A stretch of DNA of 64,000 nt from Pseudomonas sp. C2B4 (GTDB lineage Bacteria > Pseudomonadota > Gammaproteobacteria > Pseudomonadales > Pseudomonadaceae), in assembly GCF_013359695.1 (NCBI RefSeq), contig NZ_JABFMU010000001.1, positions 186,001 to 250,000 on the forward strand, read 5' to 3'. Positions 35,839 through 44,242 of the stretch are shown piece after piece. The position numbers and the translations under genes are program-made. Position 1 is the first letter of the stretch. Every line of letters starts with the position of its first letter. The notes under the pieces are model-generated. The model made no database searches and was not told the DNA's origin. It was given only the letters and a program-made list of their open reading frames with translations.

Positions 35839-36603
35839 TCAGTCATTCGATTCAGGAGGCTCTCCGGCATCGAGAAGCTGTGCCCGGTATGTCTTGTAGA
35901 TCTGCTGGACTTCCGGGTTATCCAGGCTCTCGTAGGTGATGCCTTCCTTGTCCAGACCATCAAGGCCTCTGATACCGCTGATGGTCTCAGGCCATTCGTC
36001 ACGACTGACAATGTCGACTATGAACGGCTTCAGGTAGTGATCGAGATACCCCTCGCGAGGTTCGCGGATTTCATCGCTGAGTGCCCGCAAGTAGTCGTCC
36101 TTGTTCGTCTTTGACCAGTCGATGGCGAATTTGGCGCGATAACAGAGCTCCATGAAAACTAACAGGATGGTGCGCCCGTTGCCGTCCAGGAAGGGGTGTG
36201 CGAAAGCCAGTTGGCCCATCACGCGTCCAGGGTGATTTTTGAAGGACTTCTTGTCTGCTGCCAGCCCAAGCGCATAGTCGACAGACATCTTGATGGAATG
36301 CGGGTGCTCGAAGACGGTGCTTCGGGGATCGTCGTATGAACCCTTGAAAACGGCCAGGTGAGGAACAAGCTCGTTCCGATCTTTCCCTGCCCAGTGATAA
36401 AAGCCCGAGAACAGGATTTCATGGACCTTGAGCACTGTTTTGTAGTCGATCGGCTTCTTTTTAGCCAAATAGGCAAGCGCATCCTCAATGCTCAATTCGA
36501 ACGAAAGATGCTCTGACTCTTTTACTTCGGTGGGGTCTTTCAGTTGCAGCGAATTTTGCAGGTATCCAGCAGCATCGAAGTCGCCGAACGGATCAAAAGT
36601 CAT
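35839..36603 (-). CDS. Fic-domain protein (probable AMP-transferase toxin)
   Basis: 254 residues. The Fic motif HPFLDGNGR is at 136-144, with catalytic His136 and the anion-binding GNGR, so it should transfer AMP (or another nucleotide part) from ATP to a target protein. A flap segment, FKGSYDDP near 87-94, fits the family. No transmembrane part. A near-match to the inhibitory (S/T)xxxE(G/N) helix, TEVKES, lies at 25-30 but has Ser for Gly/Asn. Its ATG overlaps the stop of a small upstream gene by 4 bp (ATGA), as in toxin-antitoxin pairs. The target is unknown. Confidence 0.85.
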   Translation of the reverse strand: MTFDPFGDFDAAGYLQNSLQLKDPTEVKESEHLSFELSIEDALAYLAKKKPIDYKTVLKVHEILFSGFYHWAGKDRNELVPHLAVFKGSYDDPRSTVFEHPHSIKMSVDYALGLAADKKSFKNHPGRVMGQLAFAHPFLDGNGRTILLVFMELCYRAKFAIDWSKTNKDDYLRALSDEIREPREGYLDHYLKPFIVDIVSRDEWPETISGIRGLDGLDKEGITYESLDNPEVQQIYKTYRAQLLDAGEPPESND

Positions 36604-36857
36604 GCGCCAGGTTTCTTCGCGCGCCGTTCCTGAAGGTAGCGTCCTTGGAGTGCCAGGGTCTCCGATTTGCTCAGCACGCCTTTTTTCTTGAGATTGACGA
36701 GCAATTGCTCGACGCCATCCAGCTCAACCACATCGCCAGCCATGCGGGTAATGAGAACGGCCATACGGCTCATGTCGTCAGGTTCGGCAGTGACCCTATG
36801 GTCCTTGGCAAGCTTGCGGACCTGATTTGCAACGCTGCCAGTAGCTGTCTGGGTCAT
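36600..36857 (-). CDS. Probable antitoxin of the Fic module
   Basis: 85 residues, hydrophilic and helical, with the start at ATG 36857. It is the first gene of the two-gene unit and overlaps fic by ATGA. Position, size and coupling suggest it is the antitoxin. The usual inhibitory motif (S/T)xxxE(G/N) of VbhA-like antitoxins is not found, so the mode of inhibition may differ, or the Fic protein's own N-terminus may do the work. An inverted repeat just upstream suggests autoregulation. Confidence 0.65.
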   Translation of the reverse strand: MTQTATGSVANQVRKLAKDHRVTAEPDDMSRMAVLITRMAGDVVELDGVEQLLVNLKKKGVLSKSETLALQGRYLQERRAKKPGA

Positions 36858-36864
36858 CGGGAAA

Positions 36865-36896
36865 GCCCTCTATTAGCAGTCAAATAATAGCAGGGC
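36865..36896 (-). promoter_or_regulatory. Inverted repeat and -10 upstream of the Fic module
   Basis: GCCCT-CTATTA...TAATAG-C-AGGGC form an inverted repeat with one bulged base, starting 8 bp before the antitoxin start. On the minus strand the right arm contains TATTAT, a good -10. The likely role is an autoregulatory operator. Confidence 0.5.
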
Positions 36897-36931
36897 GCTT
36901 GTTTTTTGTCCGCGTAGGCTTACAGGCGAAG

Positions 36932-37047
36932 ATCAGGTGAAGAACAAGCAATTGGCGTCATGACGGGGTTCAGGACGAGTCGAGTCCGTCAAGGGCGACC
37001 CGGCGCTGGTGTTCTGGGGTTGACCAAGTATTTGAAGCCGAGGAGGA
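36932..37047 (+). pseudogene. Decayed copy of the SCP2-like gene's 3' end (direct repeat copy B)
   Basis: It is alignable with 35646-35772 through GAAGAACAAGCA, TCATGACGGGG, CCGGCGCTGGTG and GGTTGACCAAGTA. Several single-base deletions and one of about 10 bp break the frame, and the 5' part of the gene is absent. It is either a leftover of integration of the Fic module or a decayed tandem paralogue. Confidence 0.8.
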
Positions 37048-37229
37048 GGGTTGCGGGTAGCGGCAGATAGCAGTGTTGTAAATGTGATACTTGGCTTAGA
37101 AGGTCAATAGTATGTCCAGCAAAGATAGCAGAACTGTCATTTATTACAGGGTTGATGCGACGTCGACGGATGCTCTAATGGAGGCAACAGTTCGTTAGGA
37201 ACTTTCTACTTTCTTGAAGGAGCAGGAGA
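37048..37229. other. Intergenic stretch before the delta-60-repeat gene
   Basis: Together with the operator and pseudogene this fills 36858-37229. It is AT-richer than the core genome. No further gene or clear promoter is seen. Confidence 0.45.
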
Positions 37230-38588
37230 ATGAATCCAACACAGGTAACAAAAAATCCGGGTGCGCTGGATCCTGAATTTGGCGGTAACGGCCAGGTAAA
37301 TTTGCCATTTCCTGATATTATCGGCGCCATTCCAGGCGCGATATATGCTCTACCCGACAATAAATTACTCATTGGATTAAACGCAGAATCCAATGAAAGT
37401 TCTCCAGCCAAGATAGTTCGATTGAATGTTGATGGTAGCTTTGATAGTGGATTTGGCGTCAACGGTTCCATAGAAATCCCTTTAGACGACGACAATTGGC
37501 TTTCGCCTGTAGCTCTATACCGCCTGCAAGGTGGTGGTTACATCATTATGGGGGTTACCCAGACCTTTGAGCTATTCGAAGTTCCCGATTTGGTGGTTGT
37601 AAAGCTGACGGACGGTGGTGAGTTTGATGAATCTTTCGGAACAGGAGGTAGGGTCATTATCGCTCCTACTGATCTGAAGGGTGCCGGATTAGCAGAAAGC
37701 GCCAAGTTCAAGGTCCACGGTGGGGCTGAGAAAAGGGTAAGTGACCATGCCATGATGGCAGGTGCTTTTCAGGGAGCTGATATCCAGTTGCAGGATGGCA
37801 AGATCTTATTGGTCGCTAGTATTGTTTATGAATTCGACATTGAAAAAGGCGTCGTAATACGTCTTGATGTGGATGGTTCGTTTGACAAGAGTTTCAATGG
37901 GGCTGGCTTTGTATTTATCGAAGTGCCAGGTTATTTAGGTGCTAATAATACTGCTTATAATGCGAAGGTTCAGCCGGATCTCAAGGTGCTGGTTTGCGGT
38001 AGGGTCGATAGAAGGAAAGAAGGAGAATTTTATGACGCTTATATAATTCGCTACAATCACGACGGTACTGTCGACAATGAGTATGGAATCGCCCAGAACG
38101 GAGCCGTAATTATCTCCAAGAGCAGTGAATTGCTTTCGCTTGGTTTTATGGCATTGAAGTCTGATGATGGCGGAATAATTGCAGTCGGCAACTCGGCTAT
38201 GAATACCGGGTTAATTGTTGCTCTCGACGAAAGTGGTATTCCGAATAAAGTATTTAATCGGGGGCGGCCTTTGTTCTCTAATTTTTTAAATAACCTCGGC
38301 TGGTCACGATGTGTCTTGCAGCAAGACGGGAAAATCATCGCCTTCGGCACGGCCAATTCGGCGGAATTCCCCAGCAATGCTGCTACAGTTACTGCACGCT
38401 TTGATGCTCTAGGTAACTTGGATGCAACGTTTGCCAGCAAAGGCTGGACTTTGATTGATCGTGAGTCAACCCATGCTATTCTCAGATCTGCTGCGCTGAT
38501 GCCGGATGAGCGTGTGGTGGTGAGTGGTTATAATTTTGAAATTGGCACCCCTAATTCAGGTTATGTGACACGTTACTTGGGTGGATAA
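37230..38588 (+). CDS. Delta-60-repeat beta-propeller-like protein
   Basis: 452 residues, ATG 37230 behind AGGAGCAGGAGA. No signal peptide. Seven copies of the delta-60 repeat core (G-x-x-D-x-x-F-x-x-x-G) are visible at about 8-20, 66-79, 127-140, 214-226, 276-291, 332-345 and 391-405, for example GSFDSGFGVNG and GEFDESFGTGG. Spacing of 50-65 residues fits a blade-type fold closing on itself. No catalytic residues are evident. Codon use and base composition are AT-rich compared with the core genes. It lies alone after the Fic module, and function is not known. Surface or secreted roles are common in the family but unproven here. Confidence 0.75.
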   Translation: MNPTQVTKNPGALDPEFGGNGQVNLPFPDIIGAIPGAIYALPDNKLLIGLNAESNESSPAKIVRLNVDGSFDSGFGVNGSIEIPLDDDNWLSPVALYRLQGGGYIIMGVTQTFELFEVPDLVVVKLTDGGEFDESFGTGGRVIIAPTDLKGAGLAESAKFKVHGGAEKRVSDHAMMAGAFQGADIQLQDGKILLVASIVYEFDIEKGVVIRLDVDGSFDKSFNGAGFVFIEVPGYLGANNTAYNAKVQPDLKVLVCGRVDRRKEGEFYDAYIIRYNHDGTVDNEYGIAQNGAVIISKSSELLSLGFMALKSDDGGIIAVGNSAMNTGLIVALDESGIPNKVFNRGRPLFSNFLNNLGWSRCVLQQDGKIIAFGTANSAEFPSNAATVTARFDALGNLDATFASKGWTLIDRESTHAILRSAALMPDERVVVSGYNFEIGTPNSGYVTRYLGG

Positions 38589-38651
38589 CTAGTTTAATAG
38601 TCGCAGTAGGGCAGGTCTGAAACCTGAGCTTTCAAGTGGGCCGAGTTAAAT

Positions 38652-38718
38652 TCATCGCGGGCAAGCCACGCTCCCACAGGTTCGAGTGATCTCTGTGGGA
38701 GCGGGCTTGCCCGCGAAG
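38652..38718. repeat. REP doublet, GCGGGCTTGCCCGC type
   Basis: TCGCGGGCAAGCCACGCTCCCAC then TGTGGGAGCGGGCTTGCCCG. The first unit carries a mismatch (CCACGC). It marks the right border of the accessory stretch. Confidence 0.85.
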
Positions 38719-38722
38719 CTTT

Positions 38723-40123
38723 TCAGGGTTGACTGAACTGCGAAGCCAGTTCGCGCAGCAGTACTTCGGCTTCGAGGACTTTGCTGACGACGTCTTCGGC
38801 TTTGGCGCGTGTCAGGCCGAGGCGGTCGAGCAGGGCGTCAGGGATGTCTTCGTCCGGGCCGGAGCCGATGCCACGGCTGCGCAGCAGGCGCACCGACAGG
38901 CACACCAGATTCGGGTACTCGGCGTAGTCGCCGTCGTAGCTTGGGTCGTGCTGGAAGCGCAGTGCGGTGGCCAGCTCATCGGGCATGTCCCAGAAGCGCA
39001 TCAGCCACGCGCCGATCTGTTCGCGGCTGATCCCCAGCAGGTGTTGCTCGATGTAGCTGTGGCACAGGTGCGGGTTGACCTCCATATGACGGCAGATCAG
39101 CGAGAAGTGCGGCGGGAACACGTGGGCCAGCAGCAGGTAGCCAAAGTTGTGCAGCAAGCCCGCCAGGTAGGTCAGGCCGGCTTCCGGGCGCTGGGTGCGC
39201 GGCATGGCGCGGGTCAGGCCTTCGATGACGGCGGCGGTGTAGATCGATTGCTGCCAGTACGGGGTACTGTGTTGCGGGTGGTCCTTGGGCAGGCTCAGGG
39301 TTTTGCCCAGTGCCAGGCCCAGCGCCAGATTGATCACCAGGTCGAAACCCAGTACCCGTACGATGGCGTCTTCCACCGAGCGAATCTTGCCCGGCGAGGC
39401 GTAGTACGGCGACGCCGCCCAGCTCACCACTTGCGCGGCCAGCGCCGGGTCGGTTTCGACCACGCCGGTGATGTCGTCGATGGTGGCGTTGGGGTCGACA
39501 CGCAGCTTGATGATCTTCTGTGCGGTTTCGGCCAGCGGCGGAATTTCGATGGTCGCTTCCAGGCGCTGCTGGATACGCCGCGCGGTGAACGCTTGAACGG
39601 CCTGGGTGATTTCCTCGCGGTCATCATCGGGGCGGTCAAGGTTCGGGCGGATGCTGCTCAGGGCTTCGCCGAAGTTGGCGGCACTGGCCTTGTTGAGCAT
39701 GGATTTGAAGGCTTCGCTGGAGATTTCCAGCAGCACGCCCGGCTCCCCCGAGTTGACCAGCACCGACGGCTCTCGCAGCAAGCTTTCTTCATACAGGCAC
39801 GGCGAACTGGTGAGTGCCGGCAGGCCCGGTAGCAGGCTCAGGCTGTGCTTGCCGAGCATCTTTTCCAGGCGTTCGGTCGGCACTGCGGTGAGGCGGCGGC
39901 CAGTGAGTTCGGTGAGACGGTTGAGGTCGAGCAACTGGCTCTGCGGAAACAGCACCATCAGCGCGCCGACGGCGTCATCGAGCAGCACGGCCTGGACCTT
40001 GCGCGCCGGGTTCAAGCCGTGATGGTCGAGGACTTCTTCATAGGCAATGCCCAGTTTGCCCAACAGCAGCCGTATAACCGACGGAGCGTGCGGGGAGGCG
40101 GGTGCGAGGGCAACTTCGGTCAT
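38723..40123 (-). CDS. HDOD-domain protein with N-terminal YbaK-like region
   Basis: 466 residues. The first 150 residues resemble a YbaK/EbsC aminoacyl-tRNA deacylase-like domain (VIRLLLGKLGIAYEEV...ARKVQAVLLDD). Residues about 195-400 form an HDOD domain, an HD-like fold usually found in signalling proteins, with IPPLAETAQKIIKLRVDPNATIDDI and the central LLHNFGYLLLAH. Catalytic HD residues are only partly kept (LHNFG). It is probably a regulatory scaffold. Adjacent to recG as in other pseudomonads. Confidence 0.8.
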   Translation of the reverse strand: MTEVALAPASPHAPSVIRLLLGKLGIAYEEVLDHHGLNPARKVQAVLLDDAVGALMVLFPQSQLLDLNRLTELTGRRLTAVPTERLEKMLGKHSLSLLPGLPALTSSPCLYEESLLREPSVLVNSGEPGVLLEISSEAFKSMLNKASAANFGEALSSIRPNLDRPDDDREEITQAVQAFTARRIQQRLEATIEIPPLAETAQKIIKLRVDPNATIDDITGVVETDPALAAQVVSWAASPYYASPGKIRSVEDAIVRVLGFDLVINLALGLALGKTLSLPKDHPQHSTPYWQQSIYTAAVIEGLTRAMPRTQRPEAGLTYLAGLLHNFGYLLLAHVFPPHFSLICRHMEVNPHLCHSYIEQHLLGISREQIGAWLMRFWDMPDELATALRFQHDPSYDGDYAEYPNLVCLSVRLLRSRGIGSGPDEDIPDALLDRLGLTRAKAEDVVSKVLEAEVLLRELASQFSQP

Positions 40124-40201
40124 GGTCTGTATCCGGACTAAAACAATTGCAGGAGTATAACCAGCTTGCTCAAACCCATCCTCCAGAAACTGCGACGGTG
40201 C

Positions 40202-42277
40202 TCACACTTGGCCGTATTGCTGCCCGTGGCGCAGCCAGCGGTCGAGCAATGGGCTGACGTGGTCCGGCCAGCGCTCCAGCAAAGCCTGGGCGGCGTCGCG
40301 TACAGCGGGAAGCAGGTCGGCGTCGCGCATCAGGTCGGCGACCTTGAATTGAAGCAGGCCAGTCTGACGCGTGCCGAGCATTTCGCCAGGCCCGCGCAGT
40401 TCAAGATCCTTTTCGGCAATGACAAAGCCGTCGTTTGTTTCGCGCATGATACCCAGGCGTTGGCGGCCGATCTGCGACAGCGGCGGATGGTAGAGCAGTA
40501 CGCAATGGCTGACTGCGCTGCCTCGACCGACGCGACCGCGCAACTGGTGTAATTGCGCGAGGCCCAGGCGTTCGGGGTTTTCGATGATCATCAGGCTGGC
40601 GTTGGGGACGTCCACGCCGACCTCGATCACCGTGGTAGCGACCAGCAGTTGCAAGTTGCCGGTCTTGAACTCGGCCATCACCGCGGCTTTCTCGGCAGGC
40701 TTCATGCGGCCGTGGATCAGCCCGACTTTCAGTTCGCCAAGCGCAGCGGTCAGGTCTTCGTAGGTGGTTTCGGCGGCCTGGCAGGTCAGCTCTTCCGACT
40801 CTTCGATCAGGGTGCACACCCAGTAGGCCTGACGCCCCTCGGCACAGGCGCTGCGTACTCGCTCGATGACTTCGACACGCCGGGTGTCGGTGATCAGCAC
40901 GGTGTTGACCGGGGTTCGGCCGGGCGGCAGTTCATCGAGGATCGAGGTGTCGAGATCGGCGTAGGCGCTCATGGCCAGCGTGCGCGGGATCGGTGTGGCG
41001 GTCATGATCAACTGATGCGGGCACATGCGCCCGCCGACGCCTTTCTGCCGTAAAGCCAGCCGCTGTTGCACGCCGAAGCGGTGCTGTTCGTCGATGATGA
41101 CCAGCGCCAGGTTCTTGAACTGCACTTCGTCCTGGAACAATGCGTGGGTGCCGACCACCATGGGGGCGCCGTTGGCGATCTGTTCCAGCGCGGCCACGCG
41201 GTTTTTGCCTTTGAGCTTCCCGGCCAGCCATGCGACTTCGATGCCCAGCGGTTCGAGCCAGCGCTTGAAGGTGATGAAGTGCTGCTCGGCGAGAATCTCG
41301 GTGGGCGCCATCAGGGCTACCTGATAGCCAGCCTCCAGTGCCTGAAGTGCAGCGAGGGCGGCAACCACTGTTTTACCCGCGCCCACGTCGCCCTGAATCA
41401 GCCGCAGCATGGGTTCGCGTTGGCTCAGGTCGTAGGCGATTTCGTTGCCGACCCGCTGCTGGGCTCCCGTAGGGTTGAACCCGAGGTTGGCCAGGTATTG
41501 GGCCGGCAGATGCGTGGCCTTGGGCATGGCCGGGGCGCGCAGTGAGCGCATGCTTTCGCGAAGACGTTGCTGGGACAGTTGATGGGTCAGCAGTTCTTCG
41601 AATGCCAGGCGGTGCTGCGCCCAATGGTGCCCGAGGGCCAACTCGTCGACGTCGGCATCGGCGGGCGGGTTGTGCAAATAGCGGATCGCATCGGCCAGCG
41701 GCGCCAGTTGATAGTCGCGGGCCAACTCGTTCGGCAGCCAGTCGGGCAGGCTCGTCGGGCCGAGCAGCGTGAGCGTTTGCATGCACAGCTGGCGCAAGCG
41801 TTGTTGGGTCAGGCCTTCGGTGAGTGGATAAACCGGGGTCAGGGTTTCATCCACGGGCGGCGGTTCATCACCGTTAATGGCGCGGTATTCCGGGTGGTAG
41901 ATTTCCAAACCCGACGCCCCGGGCCGCGCTTCGCCGTAGCAGCGAATGCGCGTGCCGCGCTTGAGGCCTTCTTTCTGGGCATTACTGAAATGATAGAAGC
42001 GCAGGCTGAGCCCGCCGGTGCCGTCCTGCAGGCGCACGACCAGACTGCGGCGACGGCCCATGACCACATCGGCGCCGCTGACGGTGCCTTCGATGACGGC
42101 ATCCTGCCCAGGGCGCAGTGCGCCGATCGGCACTACGCGCGTGCGGTCCTGATAACGCAGCGGCAGATGAAACAGCACGTCCTGGAGATTTTCCAGGCCC
42201 ACCTTGGCCAGTTTCTCGGCCATGGCTTCGCCGACACCCTTGAGTGCCGTCACCGACACTTGCGACAACTCGGTCAT
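40202..42277 (-). CDS. recG: ATP-dependent DNA helicase RecG
   Basis: 691 residues. It reverses stalled replication forks and moves branched DNA. The N-terminal wedge/OB domain (about 1-170, RDRTRVVPIGALRPGQ) is followed by helicase lobes with Walker A GDVGAGKTVVA, box II IIDEQHRFG and motif VI HQLRGRVGRGS. Length is typical. It starts 9 bp after the oxyR stop, so the two form the oxyR-recG operon described in P. aeruginosa; repair and peroxide response are thus linked. Confidence 0.96.
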   Translation of the reverse strand: MTELSQVSVTALKGVGEAMAEKLAKVGLENLQDVLFHLPLRYQDRTRVVPIGALRPGQDAVIEGTVSGADVVMGRRRSLVVRLQDGTGGLSLRFYHFSNAQKEGLKRGTRIRCYGEARPGASGLEIYHPEYRAINGDEPPPVDETLTPVYPLTEGLTQQRLRQLCMQTLTLLGPTSLPDWLPNELARDYQLAPLADAIRYLHNPPADADVDELALGHHWAQHRLAFEELLTHQLSQQRLRESMRSLRAPAMPKATHLPAQYLANLGFNPTGAQQRVGNEIAYDLSQREPMLRLIQGDVGAGKTVVAALAALQALEAGYQVALMAPTEILAEQHFITFKRWLEPLGIEVAWLAGKLKGKNRVAALEQIANGAPMVVGTHALFQDEVQFKNLALVIIDEQHRFGVQQRLALRQKGVGGRMCPHQLIMTATPIPRTLAMSAYADLDTSILDELPPGRTPVNTVLITDTRRVEVIERVRSACAEGRQAYWVCTLIEESEELTCQAAETTYEDLTAALGELKVGLIHGRMKPAEKAAVMAEFKTGNLQLLVATTVIEVGVDVPNASLMIIENPERLGLAQLHQLRGRVGRGSAVSHCVLLYHPPLSQIGRQRLGIMRETNDGFVIAEKDLELRGPGEMLGTRQTGLLQFKVADLMRDADLLPAVRDAAQALLERWPDHVSPLLDRWLRHGQQYGQV

Positions 42278-42286
42278 GACGCTTGC

Positions 42287-43216
42287 TTAGCCCGCCACCA
42301 CCTGCGCGGACGGCTTGGCCACCGAGCACAGGCGAATGGAGTCAGCGAGGATTTCAATGGCCTTGGGCCGCGGGAAGCTGGCACGCCAGGCGATGGCCAC
42401 CGTGCGATAAGGTGTGGGCGCCGACAGCGGCCGCACTTCGATCACGCCGGGGGCATAGTGATGGCTGTCGACCGCCGACAGCGGCAGGATCGAAACCCCG
42501 AGGCCGGACGCGACCATGTGGCGGATGGTTTCCAATGAGCTGGACTCCACCGTGGTGTGCTTGGCGCCGTCGTTGCCCTTGGTCAGGGTCGGGCAGGCCT
42601 CCAGCACTTGATCGCGGAAGCAGTGGCCTTCGCCCAGCAACAGCAGGCTCTTGTCGTTGAGCAGGCTGGCGTCGATTGACTCTTTTTGCGTCCACGGGTG
42701 TTGGGCCGGCATCAGCACGTAGAAAGGCTCATCGTAGAGTTGCAGGGTCAGCACGTCGGCTTCGTTGAACGGCAGGGCGATGATGATCGCGTCGAGCTCG
42801 CCGTTGCGCAATTTGTCACGCAGCACGTGGGTGAAGTTTTCTTCGATGTACAACGGCATCTGCGGGGCGACCCGGTGCAGTTGTGGAATCAGGTGTGGAA
42901 ACAGGTAGGGGCCGACGGTGTAGATTGCACCGACTTTCAGCGGCGCGGTCAGCTGGTTTTTGCCGGCCTGGGCCAGTTCGCGGATGCCTTGGGCCTGTTC
43001 CAGCACCTTTTGTGCCTGGGCCACAATGCCTTCGCCGACCGGGGTCAGGCGCACGGCGCTTTTGCTGCGCTCGAAAATCAGCACACCGAGTTCGTCTTCA
43101 AGCTTTTTCACGCCTACCGACAGGGTCGGCTGGCTGACGTGGCAACGCTCGGCCGCATGACCGAAGTGCTGCTCTTGGGCGAGGGTAACGATGTAGCGTA
43201 ATTCTGTCAGAGTCAT
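42287..43216 (-). CDS. oxyR: Hydrogen-peroxide-sensing regulator OxyR
   Basis: 309 residues. LysR-type regulator that turns on catalase and alkyl hydroperoxide reductase when oxidised. The DNA-binding helix-turn-helix is at 18-40 (HAAERCHVSQPTLSVGVKKLE). The redox pair is intact: Cys199 in GEGHCFRDQV and Cys208 in EACPTL, at the same spacing as E. coli. The C-terminus is longer by a short tail. It leads the oxyR-recG operon. Confidence 0.96.
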   Translation of the reverse strand: MTLTELRYIVTLAQEQHFGHAAERCHVSQPTLSVGVKKLEDELGVLIFERSKSAVRLTPVGEGIVAQAQKVLEQAQGIRELAQAGKNQLTAPLKVGAIYTVGPYLFPHLIPQLHRVAPQMPLYIEENFTHVLRDKLRNGELDAIIIALPFNEADVLTLQLYDEPFYVLMPAQHPWTQKESIDASLLNDKSLLLLGEGHCFRDQVLEACPTLTKGNDGAKHTTVESSSLETIRHMVASGLGVSILPLSAVDSHHYAPGVIEVRPLSAPTPYRTVAIAWRASFPRPKAIEILADSIRLCSVAKPSAQVVAG

Positions 43217-43331
43217 AGCAAGCGTCCATGAAGTTGCGAGCCAAGCATACCGGCTGCAATCGATAGACGCACGTTATCAGAAGGTATGTGTCGAGTGACA
43301 CCGGGCAATGCCGGTTTGCCGTTGGCAGATA

Positions 43332-43357
43332 GGTAAAAGGCACCTTTCGGTGCCTTT
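43332..43357 (-). terminator. Hairpin after the exbBD-tonB operon
   Basis: AAAGGCACC pairs with GGTGCCTTT around a 4-nt loop; on the minus strand it reads into TTTTACC. It lies 136 bp past tonB, beyond a REP doublet, and upstream of oxyR. Confidence 0.6.
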
Positions 43358-43384
43358 CGAAGATCTTGAAGTCGCCGCTTAACC

Positions 43385-43476
43385 TGTAGGAGCCGAGCTT
43401 GCTCGCGATGGCGGTGTATCAGGCAACGATGATGTTGGATGATATGGCCTCATCGCGAGCAAGCTCGGCTCCTACA
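43385..43476. repeat. REP doublet, GAGCCGAGCTTGC type
   Basis: TGTAGGAGCCGAGCTTGCTC at 43385 and its complement ending at 43476. Both units carry the same extra C compared with the GGAGCGAGC type. Confidence 0.9.
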
Positions 43477-43492
43477 GGCACAGCATTTTTTC

Positions 43493-44242
43493 CTACCGCC
43501 GGCGGTTTTCCAGCGAATAAACAAAGGGTGCAACAATTTCGATGGAGCCGTTGGTCAACATATCGGCCGGTGGTTTAGGCAGCGGCTGGGCGCGGCGGAT
43601 CATGTCGAGCGTGGCCCGATCCAGATCGGCAGTGCCGGAACTGCCCACCAGTTCAAACGACAACACATTGCCCTCGGCATCCACGACGAAGCGCAGACGG
43701 TTCATCCCTTGTTTGCCCCGCGCTTGTGCACTGGCCGGGTACTTTTTGTACTTGGCCAAATGCGCGAGCAGGGTGCCTTGCCAGCTGGCCTTGGCGGCCA
43801 CTTGGGCTGCCGACGGGCCTGGCGCAGGCTGAGCGGACTTCTCAGTCGGGGCTGGAGTCGGAGGTGCTTCGCTCGGTTTGGCCTCGGATGGTTTTTCCTT
43901 CGGCGGCTCCGGCTTTTTCTCCACAGGCTTGGGCGGCTGAGGCTTTGGCTTGGGCTTGACCGGTTTCGGTACGGCAATCTCCGCCTTCGGCGCTTCGGCG
44001 AGTTTCGGAATCGGCAACTCTTCAACAGGCGCTGGCGGCTGCGGTGGCGTGACGACTTTCGGCGGGGCTGGCGGTGGCGGGGCTGGAACCGGTGCCAGCT
44101 CGACCATCATTGCCTGGGGCGGCAATTCGATGGGCGGGCGGGCTGTCCAGTTAACGGCCAGCGCGATGGCCAGCGCGTGAACGCCCAGCACCACGGCCAG
44201 GCTACCGCTGTAACGCGTCAGCTTATGGCGCGTCGTGATCAT
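43493..44242 (-). CDS. tonB: Energy transducer TonB
   Basis: 249 residues. It passes inner-membrane proton energy to outer-membrane siderophore and B12 receptors. N-terminal membrane anchor about 12-32 (LAVVLGVHALAIALAV). Pro/Lys-rich spacer 45-140 (KPKPKPQPPKP and KPEPPKEKP), which spans the periplasm. C-terminal domain from about 165 with KYKKYPASAQARG, the YP motif and FVVDAEGNVLSFELVGSSG. Its ATG overlaps the exbD stop by 4 bp. The exbB-exbD-tonB order fits one operon. Confidence 0.94.
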   Translation of the reverse strand: MITTRHKLTRYSGSLAVVLGVHALAIALAVNWTARPPIELPPQAMMVELAPVPAPPPPAPPKVVTPPQPPAPVEELPIPKLAEAPKAEIAVPKPVKPKPKPQPPKPVEKKPEPPKEKPSEAKPSEAPPTPAPTEKSAQPAPGPSAAQVAAKASWQGTLLAHLAKYKKYPASAQARGKQGMNRLRFVVDAEGNVLSFELVGSSGTADLDRATLDMIRRAQPLPKPPADMLTNGSIEIVAPFVYSLENRRR

